From contig JBDHWG010000003.1 of the NCBI GenBank assembly GCA_039810085.1, forward strand, positions 186,001-250,000: a stretch of DNA of 64,000 bases, in the 5' to 3' direction. This DNA is from JBDHWG01 sp039810085 (GTDB taxonomy: Bacteria > Chloroflexota > Anaerolineae > Epilineales > JAHCIE01). Below the pieces are notes generated by a model. The model had not been told where the DNA came from and searched no databases. It saw only the letters and a program-made list of their open reading frames with translations. Numbering within the stretch: position 1 is the stretch's first letter; every line of letters begins with the position of its first letter. Positions 16,885 to 25,453 of this stretch are shown piece after piece. The position numbers were made by a program, and so were the translations under genes.

Positions 16885-18243
16885 ATGTTTGTCAATACCC
16901 CTTATGTAGATTGGGCAGCGGCGGAAACCGAGGTGGTCGAGCTTTTGCGTGGCCTCCTGCGCCTCGACACAACTAACCCGCCCGGCAATGAAATCATCGC
17001 CGCCGAGTACATCGCCGCCATCCTCACCGCCAACGGCATTGAGCCGACCGTCCTGTCGTCCGCGCCGGGCCGCGGCAACGTCGTCGCTCGGCTCAAGGGC
17101 GACGGCAGCGCGCCGCCGCTGCTGCTCATGGGCCACATCGACGTTGTGCCCGCCGAGCCGGACAAGTGGCGCTATGGGCCGTTTTCCGGTGAGCTGGTGG
17201 ACGGCGAAATCTGGGGGCGCGGCGCGACGGACATGAAGAACGTCGTGGCGATGGAACTGATGGTCTTTTTGCTCGTCAAGCGCCTCGGTCTGCCCCTCAA
17301 GCGCGACCTCATCTTCATGGCGACGGCCGACGAGGAGGTGGGCGGAAGCATGGGCGCGGGCTGGCTGGTGGACAACCACCCGGACCTGATCCGCGCCGAG
17401 TACGCCATCAACGAGGGTGGCCCGACGGCGATTGTGTTCGGCGACAAGACATTCTTCGCGTGCTCAACCGCCGAGAAAGGCACGGCGCGGTTCACCATGC
17501 GCACGCGGGGCGCGCCCGGCCACGCGTCGCTGCCCCACAACGACAACGCCATCCTGAAGCTCGGCGCGGCGCTTGCCCGCCTGGGTGCGACACACCTACC
17601 GATGCACGTCATCCCGACGGTTCAGGCCCACGTCGAGGCTATCGCCGCGCACCTGGACGCCGAGCAGGCCGCAAATCTCCGCAACGTGCTCAGCGACGAT
17701 CCGGCTGTCCAGGCCGAGGCCATCGCGCGCCTGCCGCTGCCCGACGTCGCCAAGCGGCGACTGTTCGCGGCGACGCACAACACCGCCACTCCCACCATCC
17801 TGAACGCGGGCAGCAAGATCAACGTGATCCCGGCCGAGGCGGAGGCGCTGGTCGATGGCCGCATTCTGCCGGGGCAGACCGGCGAGTCGTTCATGGCCGA
17901 GCTGCGCGCGGCGCTGGGGAATGATGTCGAGCTAGAGTTCCACGAGCCGGTGTCGCCCAGCCTGGAGGCCGACCCGGCCTCGCCGCTGTTCGCCCTCATC
18001 CAGGACGTCGTCGCGGAACACGAGCCGGGCGCGGTGGTCGTGCCGGCGCTCATCACCGGCGGAACAGACGCCAAGAGTGTCGTGAAGCTGGGGACGAAGG
18101 TGCTGGGGTTTGTGCCGATGCGCTACGAGGGGCCGTCCCTATCGGGCCTGGCGCACAACCACAACGAGCGCGTGACCGTCGCCAACCTGTCGTTCGGCAC
18201 GCGCATCTACTTCGATGTCGTCAGCCGATGGTGCGCGAAGTAG
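16885..18243 (+). CDS. M20 metallopeptidase, ArgE/DapE/CPG2 type
   Basis: 452 residues with the two-metal M20 pattern: LLLMGHIDVVPAE (first metal His and base Asp), GRGATDMKNVVA (bridging Asp), TADEEVGGSMGAGWL (catalytic and metal Glu), and a distal HNHNERV histidine. The lid domain holds GAPGHASLPHNDNA. Acyl-amino-acid or dipeptide hydrolysis is expected. ATG 16885 is chosen because GCGAGGAAG precedes it; the frame is open further upstream but overlaps the aminotransferase. It ends one base before the end of the convergent histidine kinase. Confidence 0.88.
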   Translation: MFVNTPYVDWAAAETEVVELLRGLLRLDTTNPPGNEIIAAEYIAAILTANGIEPTVLSSAPGRGNVVARLKGDGSAPPLLLMGHIDVVPAEPDKWRYGPFSGELVDGEIWGRGATDMKNVVAMELMVFLLVKRLGLPLKRDLIFMATADEEVGGSMGAGWLVDNHPDLIRAEYAINEGGPTAIVFGDKTFFACSTAEKGTARFTMRTRGAPGHASLPHNDNAILKLGAALARLGATHLPMHVIPTVQAHVEAIAAHLDAEQAANLRNVLSDDPAVQAEAIARLPLPDVAKRRLFAATHNTATPTILNAGSKINVIPAEAEALVDGRILPGQTGESFMAELRAALGNDVELEFHEPVSPSLEADPASPLFALIQDVVAEHEPGAVVVPALITGGTDAKSVVKLGTKVLGFVPMRYEGPSLSGLAHNHNERVTVANLSFGTRIYFDVVSRWCAK

Positions 18244-19458
18244 TTAGGCGCGGGGGAGGGTGAAGCTAAAGCGTGTGCCGTGGCCGACCTGGCTCTCGAC
18301 CCAGATGCGGCCGCCGTGCGCCTCGACGATGCTGCGCGCAATCGCCAGCCCTAATCCCGCGCCGCCGTAATCCGCTGAGCGCGACTTCTCCGCTCGGTAG
18401 AACCTGTCAAAGACGTGGGGCAGGTCCACTGAGCCGATGCCCTCGCCCGTGTCAATGACATCGACACGGGCGTCGCCGTTTTCCGCTATCGCTGTGAGGC
18501 AGACCGAGCCGTCGGGCGGCGTGTGGCGGATGGCGTTCTGGACGAGGTTATAGAGGACGCGCTGCACCTTGTCTGGCGCCATGAGCACCAGGTCCGCCGC
18601 CGGATCGACCTGCCCCGACAGGCGCACCCCTTTGCCAATGGCTTGCGCCTGCATGCTCTCTAGTGTGTCAGAAATCAAATCGCCCAACGACGCCCGCTGC
18701 ATCTCGAAGCGCATCACGCCCGCGTCGAGTTGCGCCAGCTCGAACAGGTCGTCGATGAGCGCGCTCAGGCTCTCCGTCTGGCCTTGAATCGTGACCAGGT
18801 AGCGCTGGACGGTCGCCGGGTCCTGGACGACGCCATCGGCCAGCGCCTCAACCATCGCTCGGATCGACGCCAGGGGCGTGCGCAGGTCGTGGGAGACGGC
18901 GGCGAGCAGCTCGCGCCGCGCCTCCGCCATCTGGTCGCGCTCGGTCGCCGCCTCGGCCAGCCGCTCGCTCATGCGGTTGAAGTCGTGGCTCAGCTGCGCC
19001 AACTCATCCTGGCCCTCGACGTTGACGCGGACCGAGAGGTCACCGGCCGCGACTTTCTCCGTCGCGTCAGCGAGACGCCGCGCCGCCGCGCTGAGCATGC
19101 TCGCCAGCATCGCGCCAAAGCCGAGGGAGACAACGGTACTGAACAGGAGGAGCAGCGCCAGCAGCTCCAGGTCATGCTGCGATAGGAACATCAGGCGCGC
19201 CGTCACGGCGATGTTCGCCAGCACGACGAGAAGCCCAAGGCTATAGGCGATGAGCACTTTGAGCCACAAAGAGGGGGCCGAGCGGCTGAGCCAGAAGATG
19301 CACGTCGCCAGGGCGAGGGAGAGAAGCGTCGAGAGGCCCAGGTAGACCATCAGGTCGCGCATGTCCGCGCGCGACGCCTGTAGCCACAGGCTCCCCACGG
19401 CCAGGGCCAGGGCGAACGCGAGGACGACCGCGCCCCAGACCACCAGCCAGCGGCGCAT
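18244..19458 (-). CDS. Sensor histidine kinase (HAMP, HisKA, HATPase)
   Basis: 404 residues. N-terminal half has four hydrophobic spans (about 5-25, 38-58, 66-90, 98-125), then a HAMP helix pair (RRLADATEKVAAGDLSVRV), the dimerisation helix with phospho-acceptor H190 in AVSHDLRTPLASI, and the ATPase N, G1 and G2 boxes (NLVQNAIRH, DTGEGIG, GGAGLGLAI). There is no obvious extracytoplasmic sensor domain, so the signal is probably sensed in or at the membrane. ATG 19458 shares a base with the stop of the response regulator (TGATG), fixing the start. Confidence 0.92.
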   Translation of the reverse strand: MRRWLVVWGAVVLAFALALAVGSLWLQASRADMRDLMVYLGLSTLLSLALATCIFWLSRSAPSLWLKVLIAYSLGLLVVLANIAVTARLMFLSQHDLELLALLLLFSTVVSLGFGAMLASMLSAAARRLADATEKVAAGDLSVRVNVEGQDELAQLSHDFNRMSERLAEAATERDQMAEARRELLAAVSHDLRTPLASIRAMVEALADGVVQDPATVQRYLVTIQGQTESLSALIDDLFELAQLDAGVMRFEMQRASLGDLISDTLESMQAQAIGKGVRLSGQVDPAADLVLMAPDKVQRVLYNLVQNAIRHTPPDGSVCLTAIAENGDARVDVIDTGEGIGSVDLPHVFDRFYRAEKSRSADYGGAGLGLAIARSIVEAHGGRIWVESQVGHGTRFSFTLPRA

Positions 19459-20162
19459 CACTGGGCTGCGCCGGCGAACTTGTACCCGACTCCCCATACC
19501 GTCACCACGAACTGTGGATTGGCCGGATCGGTCTCGATCTTCTCGCGTAGACGACGCACGTGGACGGTCACGGTGCTGGTGTCCATGGCGACCTCGTAGC
19601 CCCAGACGCGGTCCATGAGCTGATCGCGGGTGAAAACCTGATTGGGGTGTTGCGCCAGGAACAGGAGCAGGTCGAACTCGCGCGCCGTGAGCAGGATGGG
19701 CTTGCTATCCACAGTAACGACGCGGGTAGACGGCTCGATGCGCAGGTGGCCGAAGGTAAGCGCTGCCTGGCCCGGCGGCGCAACAGTGGTCGAGCGGCGC
19801 AGAACCGCTTTGACGCGGGCAGTCAGCTCGCGCGGGCTGAACGGCTTGACCACGTAGTCGTCCGCGCCCAGCTCCAGGCCAACCACTCGGTCGGTCTCGC
19901 TCCCGCGCGCCGTCAGCATAATCACCGGCAGCGAGCGGTTGTCTTCGTTGCGCAACGCCTTGTAGACTTCGAGGCCGCCCAGTCCGCCGGGCAGCATCAG
20001 GTCGAGAATCACGAGGTCGGGTGGCTGGCGGCGGGCTGATTCGAGGGCTTCCGCGCCGGTCGTCGCCGAGACGACGCGAAAGCCCTCCTGGCTCAGGTAG
20101 AGCGTCACCACCTCGCGAATGTTCGGCTCATCGTCCACGACCAGGACGAGTTCCCCACCCAT
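19458..20162 (-). CDS. OmpR/PhoB-family response regulator
   Basis: 234 residues: receiver domain with acidic pair D10-D11, phospho-acceptor D54 in VILDLMLP and K in VVKPFSP, then a winged-helix DNA-binding domain (LLTAREFDLLLFLAQHPNQVFTRDQLMDRVWGYE..VTVHVRRLREKIE). ATG 20162 has AGGAGG at seven bases; upstream in-frame codons would add an unconserved tail. Partner is the kinase behind it. Regulators of this family bind direct repeats spaced ~11 bp, which is relevant to the TGTC array at 62408. Confidence 0.93.
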   Translation of the reverse strand: MGGELVLVVDDEPNIREVVTLYLSQEGFRVVSATTGAEALESARRQPPDLVILDLMLPGGLGGLEVYKALRNEDNRSLPVIMLTARGSETDRVVGLELGADDYVVKPFSPRELTARVKAVLRRSTTVAPPGQAALTFGHLRIEPSTRVVTVDSKPILLTAREFDLLLFLAQHPNQVFTRDQLMDRVWGYEVAMDTSTVTVHVRRLREKIETDPANPQFVVTVWGVGYKFAGAAQ

Positions 20163-20355
20163 CAAACCTCCTGGCGACGCGAAAACGCTCTCTGCCTGGC
20201 TCCCTCTCACCCGAACCACATCCATCGGCTGCATCCGCCCCTCCTGTATCATCCCTTGGCAGTCAGCCCGTAACTGCTATGCTGTACGTCGATAACAAGG
20301 GATAATACACGGAGCAGGTTACACGCGCTTGAATGGATGCTTACGAAGTCCTTAA

Positions 20356-21762
20356 CTACCGCGCCGTCACATCGACAAGGTCCTGGCCGCTGCGGTTGAC
20401 GAGCTGGGCGGCGGCAATGCGGATGGCGGGTGCGCCATCGCGCAACGCGCGGAAGCGCAGCGTCACCAGATTGCCCTGCCGCACCGCCGTCGTATCCGTG
20501 CCCATCGTGACCGCCGCGTAACGCGCTTGCCCCGCGGCTGCATCGACAGCGTTGCGCACGACCAGGAGCCGCGCCGAGTCGAAATAGCCGCCAGCGTCCT
20601 GGGGCGACGGCTCGACGCTCAGCGCCTCGAGCGCGTCGGGGTCGAAGGACAGCCCCAGGTCCACGCCCGCCAAGTCCCGCGCGCCGCTCACGCGCACCTT
20701 GGCCTCAAAGACCTCACCAGCCGCCACGCTATTCGGCGCAACCACCGACAGTAGCGGCCCGCGTCGCGTCACGCGCTCCGGCTCGTCCGTCGCCGACTTG
20801 CTGCTGGCCGCCTCGGCTGCGGCTGCCCAGGGGGTAGGGCCGGTCGCGCCGTAGTTTCCGGCTACGAGAACCAGGTCGGTCAGGTTGATTCTGAGGTCTT
20901 CGTTGATGTCGGCCTGCGGGTTACCGGGCGGAACTGTTTTGTCGTACTGGCCCGCGACGAGGGTCAGGTCGAACAGGTCAATCGCGTCGTCGGTGTTCGC
21001 ATTACCCGCGACCAGCGTAGTTGAACCTGCCTGCACCACACCGGACGCGCCGATCGTCATGTCTTTGCTGCTGGATAGGTGGCCCGAGTGGCTCGCCGTC
21101 AGCGTATGCGGCCCCGGCGTGGTCAAGAGGGTAAACGAGCCGTCGGGGAGAGTAAAGGTTGTAGCGTTGTCAGTTTGGACCCGGATGCCGCCCGAGTCGG
21201 GGCGCACCGGCGTTGTGACCCGGCCGCTCACGACAACCTGGTTACTGAACGTGACGGTCACGGGCGCATCCGCCAGAGTCGGGGTCGTCGTTTGGGCATT
21301 GACGTCTGCGGCCAGGAAACGGGCAATGTGTAGACTTGTTACGCCGCTACCCACAGCGCGCACGGTGACGCGGGCAAGCGGAACATTGCCGTTCGAGCCT
21401 TGGGTCTGGTCGCCGTAGCTGTACGCGCCAAAGCTAATGAGACCAGACTGGAGGGTGACGAAGGTCACGTTGGGGTCACTGGAAGCGGGGAGGCTGGCCC
21501 AGGTGCGGCCCGGCGTCGTGGCAAGCCCCTCGACCTTGTCGATGGCGACGACCGCCGGATCGAAACCCAGGTCAAGCTCGTAGCCACCCAGGTTCTGCGC
21601 CCCGTTGAGCGAGAGGTCCACCGTCGTCGTGGCCCCAATACTCGTGAGCGTCACCGCTGCGGGAGACCACGCGGCAGAGGCAGCGGGGGCTGCTTGGCCG
21701 CCCAAGGTGGCGGTAGTCAGAAACAATAAGGCTGCCGCGAGGGCGGCCAGAAGTCGGCGCAT
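20356..21762 (-). CDS. Secreted cohesin-dockerin protein
   Basis: 468 residues with a signal peptide (MRRLLAALAAALLFL...AAPAASA). Then a cohesin-like domain (about 30-155, with NLGGYELDLGFDPAVVAI), a CarboxypepD-reg-like beta domain (about 160-235), two dockerin calcium repeats (GNANTDDAIDLFDLTLVAGQY and ADINEDLRINLTDLVLVAGNYG) and a second cohesin-like domain at the C-terminus (LAGVDLGLSFDPDALEAL). Outside cellulosomes, such proteins form surface assemblies. The start is placed at the methionine of the signal peptide, twelve codons inside the longest frame. Confidence 0.82.
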   Translation of the reverse strand: MRRLLAALAAALLFLTTATLGGQAAPAASAAWSPAAVTLTSIGATTTVDLSLNGAQNLGGYELDLGFDPAVVAIDKVEGLATTPGRTWASLPASSDPNVTFVTLQSGLISFGAYSYGDQTQGSNGNVPLARVTVRAVGSGVTSLHIARFLAADVNAQTTTPTLADAPVTVTFSNQVVVSGRVTTPVRPDSGGIRVQTDNATTFTLPDGSFTLLTTPGPHTLTASHSGHLSSSKDMTIGASGVVQAGSTTLVAGNANTDDAIDLFDLTLVAGQYDKTVPPGNPQADINEDLRINLTDLVLVAGNYGATGPTPWAAAAEAASSKSATDEPERVTRRGPLLSVVAPNSVAAGEVFEAKVRVSGARDLAGVDLGLSFDPDALEALSVEPSPQDAGGYFDSARLLVVRNAVDAAAGQARYAAVTMGTDTTAVRQGNLVTLRFRALRDGAPAIRIAAAQLVNRSGQDLVDVTAR

Positions 21763-21834
21763 GCATCCCTCCAACTGTGCTACCCCCCGGTGCGCCAATT
21801 ATAGCCAAAGGACGCGGAGACGCGAAATGTCCGG

Positions 21835-24492
21835 TTATGCCTCCCCCTCGCGCTCGAGCATGCGAACGATGCCGACGGTGAGCATGTAGAAGAACGCCAG
21901 GTCCACCAGGAAGAACGAGTTGTCGATCAGGCCGTGGGCCAGGAAATCGACCATGCTCGCCGCGAAACCCAGGATGAGCCAGCGCATGTCGCCGGATAGC
22001 GCGTGGAACAGCCGCCAGGCGCCACGGAAGAAGGCGGCCAGGCTCCCGACAAGGGCGACGAGGGCCAGGATGCCCAGGCGCGACCAGAAATCGAGCAGGA
22101 TGTTGTGCGGGTGAGACAAGTTCTGCTCGACCTCCGCGCCGGGCAGGTAGTAGGCGTCGCGGAACTCATACAAGAAGTTGTCGAGGCCCACGCCCAGCCA
22201 CGGATGGTCGCGGATCATGTTGAGCGCCGACTGCCACAGGAGCTGCCGCCGCTCCCACGTCTCCGCCTCGCCCAGGTTGAGCAGGCGAGCGACACGCTCG
22301 GTGCGGGCAAAGGGAATGAGAGCCAGGGCCGCCACGCCCACCGCGCCGAGCATGGCGAGGAGCGCGCGTCGGCCGCGCCCCACCCCCAGAACGAGCAGCG
22401 CCGCCGGCACGCCCAGCAGCCATGCGCCGGTCGAGAACGTCAGGAACAGGCCCGCGACGATGGGCGCCGCCGCCAGCCCGTAGGCCAGCCGCCGCCACCG
22501 CGACTCGCCCCACAGCGCCAGGGCCAGGAGAACAGGCAGGATGCGGCCGAGCATCAGCGCCAGGTTATTCGGCGAGCCGTAGACGCTCTTGAGGCGGCGC
22601 ACCCCTTCCGCCGCCGTTCCGCCTGCGCCCGTATACGTGGCGAACCCGTACAACGTCAACAGCGCGCCGGCGAGGACCGCAGCGTCAGCAAGGCGGAGCG
22701 TCTGGCGGCGGTCCAGGCGCGCATCGCGGAGGACGACGTAGAACAGGATTGGCTCCAGGACGACGACGCGAAACTCGCGGTTCGCCACGCCCGCCATCAA
22801 GGCCCACAGCGGCGACAGGCCGCCCAAGAGGAGCAGAAGCAGCACCGCCCCATCCTGGAGATTGAGGGGGAGCTGGGCTTTGAGCGCAGCGAGGCCGTTC
22901 TGCGTCAGGCGACGCGCCACCCAGGCGGCGAAGGTGATGAGCGTCAGGCGACGCGCCACCCAGGCGGCGAAGGTGATGAGCGTCAGCACTTCGACCAGCG
23001 ACACTTGCAGTGGGCCAAGTCGGATGGTCTTGAGGAAGAAGGGCGCGGCGACGACGATGGCGGCGAGGGCCAGATCGAGGCGCGCGGCGGTCAGCAGAGC
23101 CAGGGGCAGCAGGAACACAACGTTGACCGGCCAGGGCAGCAGGGCGAACAGGAGCGCCGAAGCGGCGAAGGCCACCATCCCGCCCGTGTCGCCCAACCGT
23201 CCGATCATGGCGTCCAGCGCCACCCATATCGATACCCACGGCAGCCGCCGCGCCAGCGCCAGCGCCCCGCCGCCTGACAATACTATGCCTAGGGCCAGCC
23301 CTGCCAGCGTCAGATACAGGGTCAGCGGATTGGGTGGCGAAGGCGGCGAGATGGGGGCCTGGGCGGCGCTCTCGATAGCTTGCAGGAGTGGACGCGGCTG
23401 GAGCCGGTCGTCCAGCATAGCGAAGCCCCAGACGGGGTCATCGGGCGGCGCGTCGGGGCGAAGGTGAGTGACGAGCATCGATGCCAGCCACGGCCACTCG
23501 GCGCGGGCGCGCAGGACAGCCTCGGCCTCGCGCGGCGTCTGCTTGGCGTCGCTGTCGCTACCCGAGACGGCCGGCCGGCCCGGCCAGTCCTTGGGCAGCA
23601 CGTTCCAGCCCCACTCGACCGCCCACGCTGACTTGTCGGCGTCGCCATAGCGCGTCATGATGTCGCGCAGCAGAACGACGCGCGAGAAGTTCAGAACGTT
23701 GGCGTCGACGATGCGGTCATCCGGGCCGCTCCAAAAGCCATAGGGCTTGACCGCCAGGGCGTCGAAGTAGGGCGCGGCGCCCGCGCGGTAGAGCGTCTCC
23801 AGGTAGCGCACGTCGTCCTGGTTGCTCGGCGTGTTCTCCGTCGTTGGCGCGAGGCCGCCGCCCAGGACAAGAACACCCGAGTCCGCCGCTTTCGCCGCTG
23901 CGTAGGCGGCTTTGAGCAGGGCAACGTATTGGCGCGGCTGGACGAACTCACGGTTGGGGCCGGTCGCCAGATTGGGGCTATCCCAGAGCTGAACCGCCTC
24001 AATCCGGCCGCGGTAGCGCCCCACGACCGCGCTCACGAAGCGCGCGTAGCTAGCCGGGTCGGCGGGCAGCGCGCCGGGCGCATCCTGGTCGAGGGGCTTT
24101 CTAGCCCAGGCTGGCGCGCCTGTGAGCGTCAGGACAACGTGTAGCCCGCGCGCTGAGGCTGCATCAACCACGCGGTCCAGGGCCGTCCAATCATACGCGC
24201 CGGACGCCGGCTCGATGTCGGCCCAGGCGACAGGCTGGCGTAGCGTCAGCAAGCCGGCGGCGCGCGCCTGGTCGAGCTGGCCGGCGATCTCGGCATCGCT
24301 GCGCTTGAGCAAGGCAACGTTCGCGCCGACCTGCAGGGGCGCGGGGCGCGGCTCGGCTTCGATGCCGGACGGGACACGGGCGCGGGCGAGGGTGCGGGCG
24401 AACAGGGCGGCGAAGAGAAGGGCGACGATGCCCAGGAGCGCGGCCAGAAGGAAGGCGCGCCAGGGGTGCGATGGGATTCGGAGAGTCTGCAT
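21835..24492 (-). CDS. O-antigen-ligase-like polymerase with N-terminal glycosidase-like domain
   Basis: 885 residues. After one N-terminal membrane anchor, residues ~50-400 look like a TIM-barrel glycoside hydrolase related to GH39/GH5-like proteins (LRQPVAWADIEPASGAYDW, VQLWDSPNLA where family enzymes usually have an N-E pair, YFDALAVKPYGFW, WAVEWGWNVLP). The rest has about twelve membrane spans and the Wzy-C block with GVGLDNFLYEF and SHPHNILLDFWSRLG, as in O-antigen ligases. The catalytic acid of the hydrolase may be replaced (D-S-P-N where N-E is expected). It contains a 39-bp tandem duplication at 22902-22979. Role: surface polysaccharide assembly. Confidence 0.75.
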   Translation of the reverse strand: MQTLRIPSHPWRAFLLAALLGIVALLFAALFARTLARARVPSGIEAEPRPAPLQVGANVALLKRSDAEIAGQLDQARAAGLLTLRQPVAWADIEPASGAYDWTALDRVVDAASARGLHVVLTLTGAPAWARKPLDQDAPGALPADPASYARFVSAVVGRYRGRIEAVQLWDSPNLATGPNREFVQPRQYVALLKAAYAAAKAADSGVLVLGGGLAPTTENTPSNQDDVRYLETLYRAGAAPYFDALAVKPYGFWSGPDDRIVDANVLNFSRVVLLRDIMTRYGDADKSAWAVEWGWNVLPKDWPGRPAVSGSDSDAKQTPREAEAVLRARAEWPWLASMLVTHLRPDAPPDDPVWGFAMLDDRLQPRPLLQAIESAAQAPISPPSPPNPLTLYLTLAGLALGIVLSGGGALALARRLPWVSIWVALDAMIGRLGDTGGMVAFAASALLFALLPWPVNVVFLLPLALLTAARLDLALAAIVVAAPFFLKTIRLGPLQVSLVEVLTLITFAAWVARRLTLITFAAWVARRLTQNGLAALKAQLPLNLQDGAVLLLLLLGGLSPLWALMAGVANREFRVVVLEPILFYVVLRDARLDRRQTLRLADAAVLAGALLTLYGFATYTGAGGTAAEGVRRLKSVYGSPNNLALMLGRILPVLLALALWGESRWRRLAYGLAAAPIVAGLFLTFSTGAWLLGVPAALLVLGVGRGRRALLAMLGAVGVAALALIPFARTERVARLLNLGEAETWERRQLLWQSALNMIRDHPWLGVGLDNFLYEFRDAYYLPGAEVEQNLSHPHNILLDFWSRLGILALVALVGSLAAFFRGAWRLFHALSGDMRWLILGFAASMVDFLAHGLIDNSFFLVDLAFFYMLTVGIVRMLEREGEA
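22902..22985 (-). repeat. 39-bp perfect tandem duplication inside the ligase-like gene
   Basis: Two identical 39-bp units (22902-22940, 22941-22979) plus six more bases. It adds 13 residues (RLTLITFAAWVAR twice) in frame within a membrane region, so the gene stays open. Confidence 0.95.
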
Positions 24493-24562
24493 AACTCTTG
24501 CATGATAGCATAGATTGCCCACATCGACGTACTTTAAGCAAAGCCGAGTGTATTGCGATTCT

Positions 24563-24591
24563 TTGCCTTTTGCCCCTCGGCCTGCTATAAT
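24563..24591 (+). promoter_or_regulatory. Promoter of the L25 gene
   Basis: TTGCCT (24563-24568), 17 bp, TATAAT (24586-24591) with an extended TGC in front. Divergent from the ligase-like gene. Confidence 0.75.
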
Positions 24592-24624
24592 AATCGCTTG
24601 CAAAGTTCATCAGGAGTAACGTCG

Positions 24625-25290
24625 ATGTCGAAGCAGATCCAGCTCGTGGCTGAGAACCGAACAGTCACGGGCAAGAAAGTAAACCAGCTCCGCCGCCAGG
24701 GGATTATTCCGGCCGTTGTGTACGGCCACCACGTCGCGGCGACAACCATTCAGGTCAATGAGCGTGAGCTTAACCACGTCCTGCATCGCGCGGGCATGAC
24801 TCACCTGCTCAATATCCAGCTCGCTGGCGGCGATGGCATGGTAGCGTTGGTGAAGAATATCCAGCGCGAGTCGACGACACAGCGCGTGACCCACGTCGAT
24901 TTCCAAGCCGTTTCGATGGACGAGCCTATCGTGACCACGGTTCCCGTCCTGCTGGAAGGCGCGGCGCCAGCGGTCGAGGATGGCGGCACACTCTTGCACA
25001 ACCTGACCGCCGTCGAAATCCGCGCCCTGCCCGCCAACCTGATTGACTCGGTCACCGTGGATGTCAGCAGCCTGACCGACTATGACGCGGCTATCCACGT
25101 CTCCGACCTCAAGGTTCCGGCCAACGTCGAGGTGCTGAACGACCCCGAGGAGCTTGTCGCCAAGGTCACACCGCCTCGCGTCCAGGAGGAAGAGGAAGAG
25201 GGTGCGGCTCCAGGCGAGGGGCCGAAGCTGCCTGAGGTCATCTCCGAGACGGAGGCCGAGCGCCGCCGAGGCGAGCGCGGCGAAGAGTAA
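24625..25290 (+). CDS. rplY: 50S ribosomal protein L25/TL5 (general stress protein Ctc)
   Basis: Binds 5S rRNA in the large subunit. 221 residues: an N-terminal L25 domain (about 1-95, with RTVTGKKVNQLRRQGIIPAVVYG) and a C-terminal TL5 beta domain (about 100-190, with VTHVDFQAV and LEGAAPAVEDGGTL), ending in an acidic tail rich in Glu. This two-domain form is the Ctc/TL5 type, longer than the E. coli L25. ATG 24625 follows GGAG. A strong intrinsic terminator follows the gene. Confidence 0.95.
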   Translation: MSKQIQLVAENRTVTGKKVNQLRRQGIIPAVVYGHHVAATTIQVNERELNHVLHRAGMTHLLNIQLAGGDGMVALVKNIQRESTTQRVTHVDFQAVSMDEPIVTTVPVLLEGAAPAVEDGGTLLHNLTAVEIRALPANLIDSVTVDVSSLTDYDAAIHVSDLKVPANVEVLNDPEELVAKVTPPRVQEEEEEGAAPGEGPKLPEVISETEAERRRGERGEE

Positions 25291-25308
25291 TCGTGGCATG
25301 ATGCACGC

Positions 25309-25365
25309 AGGGCGAAAGGCGGAGCTTGCCCAGGGGTAAGCCACGTCCTTTCGCCCTCCTTTTTT
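25309..25365 (+). terminator. Rho-independent terminator after L25
   Basis: Perfect 11-bp arms (25309-25319 and 25347-25357) followed by a run of T (25360-25365). The 27-nt loop includes a small internal pairing gctt/aagc. Confidence 0.85.
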
Positions 25366-25453
25366 AGCCTAACGTTGCCGGGCCAAGCCCGTATTGATTG
25401 TGCGATTCGTTGGCACGTGCTGCTAGCACGATGCGCAGGAGGCATGCTAAACC

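Noticed and set aside
22003..23277. 424-residue open frame antisense to the ligase-like gene
   Set aside because: Composition is Arg/Gln/Glu-rich without motifs; the opposite strand encodes clear membrane spans and Wzy motifs.
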